From Tritrichomonas musculus (taxonomy: Eukaryota; Parabasalia; Tritrichomonadida; Tritrichomonadidae): a DNA stretch of 64,000 bases. The notes below the pieces were generated by a model that was given only the letters and a program-made list of their open reading frames with translations, did not search any database and was not told the DNA's origin. The DNA lies in contig JAPFFF010000031.1 of the NCBI GenBank assembly GCA_039105265.1, positions 1,240,001 to 1,304,000 on the forward strand, read 5' to 3'. Both the position numbers and the translations under genes were made by a program. Shown piece by piece: positions 1-10,797 of this stretch (position 1 is its first letter; every line of letters starts with the position of its first letter).

Positions 1-2
1 AG

Positions 3-50
3 CCTAATGAAGAAGATTTGCACGATACAATTAATCAAAACCTCAAATAA
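3..50 (+). CDS. Possible 3' end of a gene entering from the left
   Basis: Frame 3 is open from the window edge to a TAA at 48-50 and reads PNEEDLHDTINQNLK. The composition is more codon-like than the AT-rich DNA after it. Too little is visible to assign a family, and it may be chance. Confidence 0.25.
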   Translation, partial: PNEEDLHDTINQNLK

Positions 51-137
51 TATGATTTCTCCTTTGTGAAGAATAAGTTCATTGGCGAATCTTCATTTTG
101 TAACTTATGCAAGCTCTAATGTGATCTTGTTGATAAT

Positions 138-342
138 CTTTCGGACAAAATCCCCTCAATCTTATTTATTATAATATTGATATATGAACTTATTTTGACT
201 TGTTTTTTGGAATTAAATCATAAAAAAAATCAATTCTTTTTTTATCATAAAAAAGTCTTCGAATTGAATTGAAGTGATTGAAAAAAAATTGAGAGTATTT
301 TGTATGAAAAGTGCAACTTTTTTGATATATCTAAACTTTTGA
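138..342. mobile_element. MITE-like TIR element, copy 1
   Basis: A non-coding element of about 200 bp. Its ends carry related inverted repeats: CGGACAAAATCCCCTCAAT near 142-160, and the reverse complement of CATACAAAATACTCTCAAT near 291-306. The same element lies in opposite orientation at 42313-42540, which shows it is dispersed. The interior shares a long AT-rich block with that copy. The left end looks eroded. Its right end abuts the first unit of the tandem array. Superfamily is not clear. Confidence 0.6.
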
Positions 343-522
343 AAGACAAAGTTTATCGCATTCAAAACATTACTATATCATTTCTCGAAATTGAAATTCT
401 CTTTAATATTGGAGATTTTTTCAATATGTCAAAAAGTGATATTTTAAGTATATAAAAAGTTTATAAAAGTGATATACCCAATTTTAATCCAAATAAATGA
501 GATAATATTTGCGTTCAATTAT

Positions 523-3225
523 CTACCATTTCTTTCTCATCTTTTCCAAAATCGAACCTTTGGGAATGAATATCGAAAGATTTTCACCAGAAGAGAAAGC
601 ATAATGATTAAGTGATGTCAAAAATGAGTGATCAGAAATTTCAATCAAAAAAAGATTATGGCAAAAACTGAATGCTCTCTCTTTTATGACTGAAATTCGA
701 TGAGGAATTGAGATTGCCTTCAGAGAAGAGAATGAAAAAGCATCACTTCCAATGACTTCCAATTGAGAATTATCATCAAAATGAACTTGTTCAATCATTT
801 TACAAAAAGTGAAAGCTTTGCTTTTTATTTTAATCAAGCTTGCTGGCAAATAGATTCTTTGTAATGGTGTGCCTTCAAATGCGTTTTTACTTAATATTTT
901 TAATTTTGAATCTTTTGGAAATGTAACAATTTTAAGACTACTGAATCCCAAAGCAGTATTTCCAATTAATTCCAAATTAGGTGGAATAGTGATGCTTTTC
1001 AATGATGTGCTACAAAATGAATGATCTCCAATTGATATCAATTTAGAACTCTTTGGATCATAAAAGTCAACTTTTTGCAATTTACTATTACCAAAGCAGT
1101 TGCTATTTAAATGAATTAAACTTGATGGAAGAGTAACACTGACAATTCCAGAACCATAAAAAGCCATTTTTTCTATTGTTGTCAATTCTGAGTTTCTAGG
1201 AAATTCTAATGTTCTTAAATTTTTGCAATCATCAAATGCATAATGACCTATTCTTTTAATAAATGAAGGAATTGAAACATTTTCAATGTTTCTACTTGCA
1301 AACAAAAGATTGTCATAATCATTACTCATAAAATCAGTTTGGCCGACAATAAGTTTGCCATCATTAATTGTTGTAAAATTAGGATTTTCATCACCAAACT
1401 CTACTTGATTTAATTTTTCAGTTAAAATACACCAGTCTCTTTTGAATTCAACAACGCTTGATGGAAAAATGACTTTTTCAATATTTGATAAAGTTAAGAA
1501 TCGTTTTTCAATTACTCTCAATTTCATGTTCTTTGATAAATCAAGATTTTTTAGTTCAGATGAAAGAAATGGAGACTCATTCATTACTGATACTGTCGAT
1601 GGAATCGATATTCTTGTAATTTTTGTGCCTGCAAAAGCATGCGAGCCAATTAATTGTAATTTTGAATTATCTTCAAAAATAACGGTTTTAAGATTTGTGC
1701 AATTTGAGAATGCACTTCTTTCAATATCAGTGACACTTGCTGGAATTGTAATGCTTTCCAGAGAAGATTTATAAAACGCATAATCACCAATTGAAATTAA
1801 TTTTGAATCAGCTTCAAATATCACTTTTTTAATGTTTCTACATTGATTAAAAGCAGAAGAATCAATTCTTTTAATAAATGAAGGAATTTCAACAGTTTCA
1901 ATGTCTTTTCGTGCATATAACAAAGCATCAAATTCAGAACTTAATGGGTCAGATTTGCCAAATATGAAGTCGTTTTTATACCATTGAATATTAACAATGT
2001 CTTTTTGATGTATTTTCACTTCTTTTAAATCACGTGTTTCTAGAATCCATCTTGATTTAAATGCAATTATGTCTGATGGAATAACAATGCTTTTAATTAG
2101 TGAACCTTTAAATACATTCCTTCCAATTGAATGCAACTTTTTGAATTCAGCATTTTCCAGTTTTGTGCAATCGGAAAAAGCTTCATCATCAATGAACAAA
2201 TCATTTACTGATGAAATTGAAATACTACTTATTATAGTATCACTGAATGCTTTTTTCCCGATATATTTGATTTGTGAATTATCAGGAAAAGTGACACTTT
2301 CAAGATAATCACAATTATAAAAAGCTTTGGCATTGATTATTTTCAATGATGGTGGAAAAGATATTTTTATTATTTTACTGAATGAAAATGAATTTTCACA
2401 GATTTTCTCGAGATGTGAATTTTTTTCGAAACTGATTGATATTAAATCAAGATTTGATGAAAAAGAATTTTCTAAAATATTCGTAATAAAATAGTCTTTA
2501 TCTTCACATTTTATTGAAGTTGGAATGACTTTTTCACCATGTAAATCAAAACCGTTATATAAATCTGCAGTTTTGTTATTTCTATTTATTGAAAAATTGC
2601 AAAGATGAGCTTCAATAGCCTCTTTTTTGAATAATTTATGAATTTGGAAAAGTTTGTCTTCTAATAGGAAATTAAGTTTAAACTTTTTATCAAAAAAATC
2701 ATATTTCATCAAAAAATTACTGAAATCTTTCCGAATGCCTTTGGATTTTGATATACGAGAAAAATCGTTTTCAAAACGACAATCAATAACTTGTAAAAAT
2801 TTTTGCTTTTTTATTTGAATAAAATTCATCTTTTTCTTGATTTTTTTTTTATATTTCTGATTATTTTCTATAAGGTATGAAATTTCAAATTTAGGATTGA
2901 AACGTTTGAATATTTGAATTAAGTTTTTCATACGATCAAATTCTTGGCTTAAAAGTTCATATTCTTGAATATTATCTATATTGATATTTGGAATGAGACC
3001 AAAAATCCAATGATTAAGGAAAGATATAAATATTTTGTCATTAACATTTGATTTAATTACATATCTATTTGTTTTTGTTAATTCATCATAAATATTTCTA
3101 TCAACATCAGGTAAATTGCTAAAACTTCGAGGAATAAAAAATATTTTTGATTTAAAAATCAATTTTAGGCAATTAGAACTGTTATCATGTACAGTTTGAG
3201 AGTCATCTCGATCTGTTGCATTCAT
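523..3225 (-). CDS. BspA-like leucine-rich repeat protein, array copy A
   Basis: A 900-aa protein. Residues 1 to about 225 form a lysine- and phenylalanine-rich N-terminal region without a recognisable domain. From about 225 to 890 it consists of LRR_5 (BspA-type) repeats with the recurrent pattern IPSSxxxIGxxAFxxCxxLxxV. BspA-like proteins of trichomonads are a large family implicated in adhesion and host or bacterial contact. No signal peptide or membrane segment is visible, so the location is open. The ATG at 3225 is followed directly by the conserved N-terminus shared with copy B, and the stop is TAG. Residues 1 to about 525 match copy B at the protein level. The C-terminal LRRs differ at many surface positions. 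Function beyond the family is inference. Confidence 0.9.
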   Translation of the reverse strand: MNATDRDDSQTVHDNSSNCLKLIFKSKIFFIPRSFSNLPDVDRNIYDELTKTNRYVIKSNVNDKIFISFLNHWIFGLIPNINIDNIQEYELLSQEFDRMKNLIQIFKRFNPKFEISYLIENNQKYKKKIKKKMNFIQIKKQKFLQVIDCRFENDFSRISKSKGIRKDFSNFLMKYDFFDKKFKLNFLLEDKLFQIHKLFKKEAIEAHLCNFSINRNNKTADLYNGFDLHGEKVIPTSIKCEDKDYFITNILENSFSSNLDLISISFEKNSHLEKICENSFSFSKIIKISFPPSLKIINAKAFYNCDYLESVTFPDNSQIKYIGKKAFSDTIISSISISSVNDLFIDDEAFSDCTKLENAEFKKLHSIGRNVFKGSLIKSIVIPSDIIAFKSRWILETRDLKEVKIHQKDIVNIQWYKNDFIFGKSDPLSSEFDALLYARKDIETVEIPSFIKRIDSSAFNQCRNIKKVIFEADSKLISIGDYAFYKSSLESITIPASVTDIERSAFSNCTNLKTVIFEDNSKLQLIGSHAFAGTKITRISIPSTVSVMNESPFLSSELKNLDLSKNMKLRVIEKRFLTLSNIEKVIFPSSVVEFKRDWCILTEKLNQVEFGDENPNFTTINDGKLIVGQTDFMSNDYDNLLFASRNIENVSIPSFIKRIGHYAFDDCKNLRTLEFPRNSELTTIEKMAFYGSGIVSVTLPSSLIHLNSNCFGNSKLQKVDFYDPKSSKLISIGDHSFCSTSLKSITIPPNLELIGNTALGFSSLKIVTFPKDSKLKILSKNAFEGTPLQRIYLPASLIKIKSKAFTFCKMIEQVHFDDNSQLEVIGSDAFSFSSLKAISIPHRISVIKERAFSFCHNLFLIEISDHSFLTSLNHYAFSSGENLSIFIPKGSILEKMRKKW

Positions 3226-3494
3226 AAATAAAATTTTTAAAAAAATAAGACAAATTTGTCAAAAATTTTAATACAGCATAAGATGATTTTTGTTAAACAA
3301 CATATAAGATAAATATATTTTATTATTTAAATACATTATGAATTTATAAAATTAATATTGTGTAGATATCTTAAGCCATTTATTAATATTATATTAAACA
3401 ATATAATATATATGATTTATTATTATGTAATATTTTGTAAAACTCAATTAATATCCATAATTCCTATAAACAGTCATCGTATATGTATTTGTAC

Positions 3495-4468
3495 AGAACG
3501 TAGGAAACTCTCGAATTTTGGAGATATGATTCGAAATTGATATATTATAATTATCGGGAGTAAATATTATCAAATATAAATTTTGAGCAAAATCGTGGCG
3601 TTGGGTTTTTCGGAAAATACGTTTTTTCAAAAATGACGCGAAAAAGATAGTATAGCAAGAGTTCAAAGATATCGTGAAAATATATTATATAGGATGTATA
3701 GTTAATCATATATTATCTATTAAATGTTTACTTAACCATGGCTTGTGTAGAGATATGTATGAAACAAAGTTATGCATGGTGCATGTTAATTTGCACTTTA
3801 GTATATTAGGAAAAAAGTGACAAAGTGAAAGGTAACTAAGTGCGCATGATATGTTAAAACGAGTTTTATATTCTCATATATGCTATAGCAGAAAATCAGA
3901 TTGGCAGACATGTTCTATAAGAAAATCGTATTTAGAAATTTTTTTCGGAAGAAAATTGGGTTTTTCCAATTTTTGAAAAAAGTGCCTTTTTTAATATATT
4001 TATATACTGATCAAAAAGTATCATTTTATGATAATAACCATATAAAAATAATTAACATAGAGTGATAAATATAATTATCACAAAAAATCAGAGCTTAACC
4101 ATTGCATCCGGAGATACGTCGATTTTGGTGGTTTTTCGATGATTTTACGATTTTTTTAAAAAAAACTGACCTAATAAATGCGTACACCTACAGGCATTCA
4201 GTAAAAAATTTATTAATTAATAGTTTATTATCTTTATTATAATATATCAGAATTTTAAAAAATTTCAACGCCACAATTTTGAAAAAAGTTTGTTTCAAGT
4301 TACAACAAAAATTGAATGGGATTTCCTCTAAATTTTTAAAAATTGTTTTAACAATATCTCAGATTCTAAGCAAAATAAATGATATGTTTTATAACAAAAT
4401 ATTATTATAATATGATTATCTTTATTATATATTAGTTTCAAGAAATTTTCCAGAGTTTCCTACGTTCT
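3495..4468. mobile_element. 974-bp TIR element inside unit A
   Basis: The ends are perfect 16-bp inverted repeats, AGAACGTAGGAAACTC, at 3495-3510 and 4453-4468. The flanks carry the 7-bp direct repeat TTTGTAC at 3488-3494 and 4469-4475, which looks like a target-site duplication. The interior is AT-rich with no credible coding frame, so it is non-autonomous. It lies upstream of the BspA gene and was copied with the array. A 7-bp duplication does not fix the superfamily. Confidence 0.7.
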
Positions 4469-4557
4469 TTTGTACTTGCTGAAGAGAATACATTTCTTAA
4501 CATTTCATCATCACTGAGAAATATACAAACATCATCACTCTAGGATTATTAATTATA

Positions 4558-5126
4558 TTATAGGATTATTTCGATTTGATCAAGATTAATATTTAATAAT
4601 CGTAGTTTTTCATTGTCTTCCTTATATCGAGCAATTTCTTTGTTTAAAATAGAAATTTTCTTTTCGCGATCTTCAATAATTTTTGATGTTTCTTGTTTTT
4701 TCAATTCAAGTTATTCAGAATACTTATTTCCTTTTAATTTTAGCTCCGTTCTCAAAATATTATTTTCTTTTTCTTTTTGATCTATCTGATTCTTTATTAG
4801 TTTGTTTTCTATTTGTAATTGTTGGATTTCATTGTTTTTTAGAGAGATCATTTGCTCAGTTGCTTCTTTAATTTGTTCAATTTCTTTGTTTTTAATTGAA
4901 ATTTTATTTTTATAATCATCAATTGTTTTTAATGTTGTTTGTCTTTCTTCAGAATATTTCATTTCTTTTGTTTTAATTTCTTATCGAAGTTTTTCATTTT
5001 CTTTTTCTGTTTGGTTATTAATTTCTTTCATCTGCTCATTTTCTTCTTCTAATTTTTAGATTTCTTTGTTTTTTAAAGATAATTTCATTGTTTTATTTCT
5101 TTTATTTCTTTGATTTGTTCGATTTC
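4558..5126 (-). pseudogene. Coiled-coil fragment of an RCC1/kinase-type gene, inverted (unit A)
   Basis: Read on the minus strand, this stretch encodes a charged heptad-like coiled coil (KNKEIEQIKEATEQMISL and similar). It resembles in character the coiled-coil linker of the intact RCC1-kinase gene at 60132. It has no proper start and contains three in-frame TAA codons in this copy, near 4711, 4982 and 5056. It abuts the plus-strand RCC1 fragment head to head, so the parental gene seems to have been inverted and broken before the array duplicated. It is the host's own decayed gene. Confidence 0.65.
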
Positions 5127-5726
5127 CGAGAAGCATTCACTGAATCATCCAATTCGCGTATTAAAGCTGTTCCTCTTCCAGACGGCGAGAGAGCATCGAG
5201 TGTCGCGTGTTTGGAATCCTATTTCGTTGTTCTGAGCACAAACGGTCGTGTCTTCTCGTATTTCTTTAAATCAAGTAACGAATTTATTTTATCTAAAGAA
5301 CTCAAGAGATACGAAATCATCCAGTTGTCGGGCACATTGCACCACTGCCTGGCTGTCAGCAAGGATGGCTACGTTTTTGGGGATGGATTGAATTCCAAAG
5401 GCCAACTCGCCCACGACAAAGAAAAGTATTCAATAACATTTTTCTCAATGATTTCGTTGCTGAGTGGAAACCATATAAGGGCTGCTTACGCTGGCGGTTG
5501 TCATTCACTTTTTGGGACAGTGGGTGGTAAAATACTGTCATGCGGTTATAACATATATGGACAACTCCTCCTCGGCAGCGGACCAAGCGAAGAAGACGCT
5601 TTTTCACCCAAAGAAACAACGATAACAGAAGGTGCAACATTCTGCATTGCAGGAAACGGAATCAGTGCAGTTTTCGTTGGAGGTGATCCACCGCCAAACA
5701 CACCAAACATGCAAATACGACATTGA
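5127..5726 (+). pseudogene. RCC1-repeat gene fragment, unit A
   Basis: The open frame encodes RCC1 repeats. Recognisable stretches are SSVACLESYFVVLSTNGRVF, HHCLAVSKDGYVFG and AGGCHSLFGTVGGKILSCG. It aligns with residues of about 190-365 of the intact RCC1-coiled-coil-kinase protein at 60132. Both ends are missing: the frame enters from antisense coiled-coil sequence on the left, and stops at TGA just where the intact protein continues into its coiled coil. The upstream ATG at 5088 lies in the antisense region and is probably not a real start. GC content is higher than its surroundings, as in the intact gene. Long survival of the frame leaves open a small expressed protein. Confidence 0.65.
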
Positions 5727-5937
5727 AAGAGTCATCAATCACACCAAGTTATTTGAAATTAAAATTCAATACAGTTCATATGAAAAGACCAAATTACGAA
5801 GCAATTGATTAATTTAGCATTTACATAATTAGTTTAAAATAAAAAAAGTAAAAACATAATTGTTTAATTGGCTGAGTTTTAGTTTTCTCCATAAGACTTT
5901 GTTATTCAAAATCTTAGAAAACAAATTAATCTAGTTT

Positions 5938-5972
<35 letters not shown>

Positions 5973-6192
5973 TTTGCACTTGTCGAAAAACTTTTGAAAG
6001 ACAAAGTTTATCGCATTCAAAACATTGCTATATCATTTCTCGAAATTGAAAGTATAAAAATGAAAATTCTCTTTAATATTGGAGATTTTTTCAATCTATC
6101 AAAAAGTGATATTTTAAGTATATAAAAAGTTTATAAAAGTGATATACCCAATTTTAATCCAAATAAATGAGATAATATTTGCGTTCAATTAT
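5727..6192. other. Spacer between units A and B, with T30 tract
   Basis: Non-coding. It holds a pure run of 30 T at 5941-5970, then the sequence downstream of the copy-B BspA gene. The T run marks the practical start of unit B, and its length differs between units. Confidence 0.7.
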
Positions 6193-8898
6193 CTACCATT
6201 TCTTTCTCTTCTTTTCCAAAATCGAACCTTTGGGAATGAATATCGAAAGATTTTCGTTAGAAGATGAGAAAGCATCACGATTAAGTGATGTCAAAAATGA
6301 ATGATCAGATATTTCAATCAAAAAAAGATTATGGCAAAAACCGAATGCTTGCTTTTTTATGACTGAAATTCGATGAGGAATTGAGATTGCCTTCAGAGAA
6401 GAGAATGAAAAAGCTTCACTTCCAATGACTTCCAATTGAGAATTATCATCAAAATGAACTTGTTCAATCATTCTGCAAAAAGTGAAAGCTTCTCTTTTTA
6501 TTTCAATCAAGCTTGCTGGTAAATAAATTCTTTGTAATGGTGTGTGTGCAAATGCGTTTTTACTTAATATTTTTAATTTTGAATCTTTTGGAAATGTAAC
6601 AATTTTAAGACCATTGAATCCCAAAGCAGTATTTCCAATTAATTCCAAATTAGGTGGAATAGTGATGCTTTTCAATGATGTGTTTGCAAATGAATGATCT
6701 CCAATTGATATCAATTTAGAATTCTTCGGATCATAAAAGTCAACTTTTTGCAATTTACTATTACAAAAGCAGTTGCTATTTAAATGAATTAAACTTGATG
6801 GAAGAGTAACACTGACAACTCCAGAATTATGAAAAGCATTTTTTTCTATTGTTGTCAATTCTGAGTTTCTAGGAAATTCTAATGTTCTTAAATTTTTGCA
6901 TTCATCAAATGCATAATGACCTATTCTTTTAATAAATGAAGGAATTGAAACATTTTCAATGTTTCTACTTGCAAACAAAAGATTGTCATAATCATTACTC
7001 ATAAAATCAGTTTGGCCGACAATAAGTTTGCCATCATTAATTGTTGTAAAATTAGGATTTTCATCACCAAACTCTACCTGATTTAATTTTTCAGTTAAAT
7101 TACACCAGTCACTTTTGAATTCAACAACGCTTGATGGAAAAATGACTTTTTCAATATTTGATAAAGTTAAGAATCGTTTTTCAATTACTCTCAATTTCAT
7201 GTTCTTTGATAAATCAAGATTTGGTAGTTCAGATGATTGAAATGGAGATTCCTTCATTACTGATACTGTCGATGGAATCGATATTCTTGTAATTTTTGTG
7301 CCTGCAAAAGCATGCGAACCAATTGATTGTAATTTTGAATTATCTTCAAAAATAACGGTTTTAAGATTTGTGCAATTTGAGAATGCACTTCTTTCAATAT
7401 CAGTGACACTTGCTGGAATTGTAATGCTTTCCAGAGAAGATTTATAAAACGCATAATCACCAATTGAAATTAATTTTGAATCAGCTTCAAATATCACTTT
7501 TTTAATGTTTCTACATTGATTAAAAGCAGAAGAATCAATTCTTTTAATAAATGAAGGAATTTCAACAGTTTCAATGTCTTTTCGTGCATATAACAAAGCA
7601 TCAAATTCAGAACTTAATGGGTCAGATTTGCCAAATATGAAGTCGTTTTTATACCATTGAATATTAACAATGTCTTTTTGATGTATTTTCACTTCTTTTA
7701 AATCACGTGTTTCTAGAATCCATCTTGATTTAAATGCAATTATGTCTGATGGAATAACAATGCTTTTAATTAGTGAACCTTTAAATACATTCCTTCCAAT
7801 TGAATGCAACTTTTTGAATTCAGCATTTTCCAGTTTTGTGCAATCGGAAAAAGCTTCATCATCAATGAACAAATCATTTACTGATGAAATTGAAATACTA
7901 CTTATTATAGTATCACTGAATGCTTTTTTCCCGATATATTTGATTTGTGAATTATCAGGAAAAGTGACACTTTCAAGATAATCACAATTATAAAAAGCTT
8001 TGGCATTGATTATTTTCAATGATGGTGGAAAAGATATTTTTATTATTTTACTGAATGAAAATGAATTTTCACAGATTTTCTCGAGATGTGAATTTTTTTC
8101 GAAACTGATTGATATTAAATCAAGATTTGATGAAAAAGAATTTTCTAAAATATTCGTAATAAAATAGTCTTTATCTTCACATTTTATTGAAGTTGGAATG
8201 ACTTTTTCACCATGTAAATCAAAACCGTTATATAAATCTGCAGTTTTGTTATTTCTATTTATTGAAAAATTGCAAAGATGAGCTTCAATAGCCTCTTTTT
8301 TGAATAATTTATGAATTTGGAAAAGTTTGTCTTCTAATAGGAAATTAAGTTTAAACTTTTTATCAAAAAAATCATATTTCATCAAAAAATTACTGAAATC
8401 TTTCCGAATGCCTTTGGATTTTGATATACGAGAAAAATCGTTTTCAAAACGACAATCAATAACTTGTAAAAATTTTTGCTTTTTTATTTGAATAAAATTC
8501 ATCTTTTTCTTGATTTTTTTTTTATATTTCTGATTATTTTCTATAAGGTATGAAATTTCAAATTTAGGATTGAAACGTTTGAATATTTGAATTAAGTTTT
8601 TCATACGATCAAATTCTTGGCTTAAAAGTTCATATTCTTGAATATTATCTATATTGATATTTGGAATGAGACCAAAAATCCAATGATTAAGGAAAGATAT
8701 AAATATTTTGTCATTAACATTTGATTTAATTACATATCTATTTGTTTTTGTTAATTCATCATAAATATTTCTATCAACATCAGGTAAATTGCTAAAACTT
8801 CGAGGAATAAAAAATATTTTTGATTTAAAAATCAATTTTAGGCAATTAGAACTGTTATCATGTACAGTTTGAGAGTCATCTCGATCTGTTGCATTCAT
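6193..8898 (-). CDS. BspA-like leucine-rich repeat protein, array copy B (crossover hybrid)
   Basis: A 901-aa protein with the same architecture as copy A: an N-terminal region of about 225 residues, then LRR_5 repeats to the C-terminus. Its N-terminal half matches copy A at the protein level. Its C-terminal half matches truncated copy C, for example AFHNSGV, SFANTSL, LGFNGL and AFAHTPL where A has AFYGSGI, SFCSTSL, LGFSSL and AFEGTPL. The switch lies between about 7328 and 7511. Copy B is therefore a natural hybrid made by unequal crossing-over. It is intact from ATG to TAG, and no signal or membrane segment is seen. Confidence 0.9.
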   Translation of the reverse strand: MNATDRDDSQTVHDNSSNCLKLIFKSKIFFIPRSFSNLPDVDRNIYDELTKTNRYVIKSNVNDKIFISFLNHWIFGLIPNINIDNIQEYELLSQEFDRMKNLIQIFKRFNPKFEISYLIENNQKYKKKIKKKMNFIQIKKQKFLQVIDCRFENDFSRISKSKGIRKDFSNFLMKYDFFDKKFKLNFLLEDKLFQIHKLFKKEAIEAHLCNFSINRNNKTADLYNGFDLHGEKVIPTSIKCEDKDYFITNILENSFSSNLDLISISFEKNSHLEKICENSFSFSKIIKISFPPSLKIINAKAFYNCDYLESVTFPDNSQIKYIGKKAFSDTIISSISISSVNDLFIDDEAFSDCTKLENAEFKKLHSIGRNVFKGSLIKSIVIPSDIIAFKSRWILETRDLKEVKIHQKDIVNIQWYKNDFIFGKSDPLSSEFDALLYARKDIETVEIPSFIKRIDSSAFNQCRNIKKVIFEADSKLISIGDYAFYKSSLESITIPASVTDIERSAFSNCTNLKTVIFEDNSKLQSIGSHAFAGTKITRISIPSTVSVMKESPFQSSELPNLDLSKNMKLRVIEKRFLTLSNIEKVIFPSSVVEFKSDWCNLTEKLNQVEFGDENPNFTTINDGKLIVGQTDFMSNDYDNLLFASRNIENVSIPSFIKRIGHYAFDECKNLRTLEFPRNSELTTIEKNAFHNSGVVSVTLPSSLIHLNSNCFCNSKLQKVDFYDPKNSKLISIGDHSFANTSLKSITIPPNLELIGNTALGFNGLKIVTFPKDSKLKILSKNAFAHTPLQRIYLPASLIEIKREAFTFCRMIEQVHFDDNSQLEVIGSEAFSFSSLKAISIPHRISVIKKQAFGFCHNLFLIEISDHSFLTSLNRDAFSSSNENLSIFIPKGSILEKKRKKW

Positions 8899-9160
8899 AA
8901 ATAAAATTTTTAAAAAAATAAGACAAATTTGTCAAAAATTTTAATACAGCATAAGATGATTTTTGTTAAACAACATATAAGATAAATATATTTTATTATT
9001 TAAATACATTATGAATTTATAAAATTAATATTGTGTAGATATCTTAAGCCATTTATTAATATTATATTAAACAATATAATATATATGATTTATTATTATG
9101 TAATATTTTGTAAAACTCAATTAATATCCATAATTCCTATAAACAGTCATCGTATATGTA
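8899..9160. other. 5' flank of BspA copy B
   Basis: AT-rich non-coding DNA identical in layout to 3226-3487. No initiator-like element could be recognised close to the ATG. Confidence 0.5.
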
Positions 9161-9167
9161 TTTGTAC

Positions 9168-10139
9168 AGAACGTAGGAAACTCTCGAATTTTGGAGATAT
9201 GATTCGAAATTGATATATTATAATTATCGGGAGTAAATATTATCAAATATAAATTTTGAGCAAAATCGTGGCGTTGGGTTTTTCGGAAAATACGTTTTTT
9301 CAAAAATGACGCGAAAAAGATAGTATAGCAAGAGTTCAAAGATATCGTGAAAATATATTATATAGGATGTATAGTTAATCATATATTATCTATTAAATGT
9401 TTACTTAACCATGGCTTGTGTAGAGATATGTATGAAACAAAGTTATGCATGGTGCATGTTAATTTGCACTTTAGTATATTAGGAAAAAAGTGACAAAGTG
9501 AAAGGTAACTAAGTGCGCATGATATGTTAAAACGAGTTTTATATTCTCATATATGCTATAGCAGAAAATCAGATTGGCAGACATGTTCTATAAGAAAATC
9601 GTATTTAGAAATTTTTTTCGGAAGAAAATTGGTTTTTTCCAATTTTTGAAAAAGTGCCTTTTTTAATATATTTATATACTGATCAAAAAGTATCATTTTA
9701 TGATAATAACCATATAAAAATAATTAACATAGAGTGATAAATATAATTATCACAAAAAATCAGAGCTTAACCATTGCATCCGGAGATACGTCGATTTTGG
9801 TGGTTTTTCGATGATTTTACGATTTTTTTAAAAAAAACTGACCTAATAAATGCGTACACCTACAGGCATTCAGTAAAAATTTATTAATTAATAGTTTATT
9901 ATCTTTATTATAATATATCAGAATTTTAAAAAATTTCAACGCCACAATTTTGAAAAAAGTTTGTTTCAAGTTACAACAAAAATTGAATGGGATTTCCTCT
10001 AAATTTTTAAAAATTGTTTTAACAATATCTCAGATTCTAAGCAAAATAAATGATATGTTTTATAACAAAATATTATTATAATATGATTATCTTTATTATA
10101 TATTAGTTTCAAGAAATTTTCCAGAGTTTCCTACGTTCT
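9168..10139. mobile_element. 972-bp TIR element inside unit B
   Basis: Copy of the element at 3495-4468, with the same AGAACGTAGGAAACTC ends and the same TTTGTAC flanks at 9161-9167 and 10140-10146. It differs by small indels. It was multiplied by array duplication, not by a second insertion. Confidence 0.7.
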
Positions 10140-10228
10140 TTTGTACTTTCTGAAGAGAATACATTTCTTAACATTTCATCATCACTGAGAAATATACAAA
10201 CATCATCACTCTAGGATTATTAATTATA

Positions 10229-10797
10229 TTATAGGATTATTTCGATTTGATCAAGATTAATATTTAATAATCGTAGTTTTTCATTGTCTTCCTTATATCG
10301 AGCAATTTCTTTGTTTAAAATAGAAATTTTCTTTTCGCGATCTTCAATAATTTTTGATGTTTCTTGTTTTTTCAATTCAAGTTATTCAGAATACTTATTT
10401 CCTTTTAATTTTAGCTCCGTTCTCAAAATATTATTTTCTTTTTCTTTTTGATCTATCTGATTCTTTATTAGTTTGTTTTCTATTTGTAATTGTTGGATTT
10501 CATTGTTTTTTAGAGAGATCATTTGCTCAGTTGCTTCTTTAATTTGTTCAATTTCTTTGTTTTTAATTGAAATTTTATTTTTATAATCATCAATTGTTTT
10601 TAATGTTGTTTGTCTTTCTTCAGAATATTTCATTTCTTTTGTTTTAATTTCTGATCGAAGTTTTTCATTTTCTTTTTCTATTTGGTTATTAATTTCTTTC
10701 ATCTGCTCATTTTCTTCTTCTAATTTTTAGATTTCTTTGTTTTTAAAGATAATTTTTGTTCATTTTCTTCTTTTATTTCTTTGATTTGTTCGATTTC
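10229..10797 (-). pseudogene. Coiled-coil fragment, inverted (unit B)
   Basis: Counterpart of 4558-5126. One of the three in-frame stops of unit A is a serine codon here (KLRSEI near 10650), so that stop arose after duplication. Two TAA codons are shared by both units and so predate it. The coiled-coil pattern with Lys/Glu-rich heptads is clear. Confidence 0.65.

Noticed and set aside
1442-1774. Open frames on the plus strand opposite the BspA genes (also 2069-2308, 7742-7981, 13428-13667)
   Set aside because: They are antisense shadows of the LRR coding sequence and change with it between copies.
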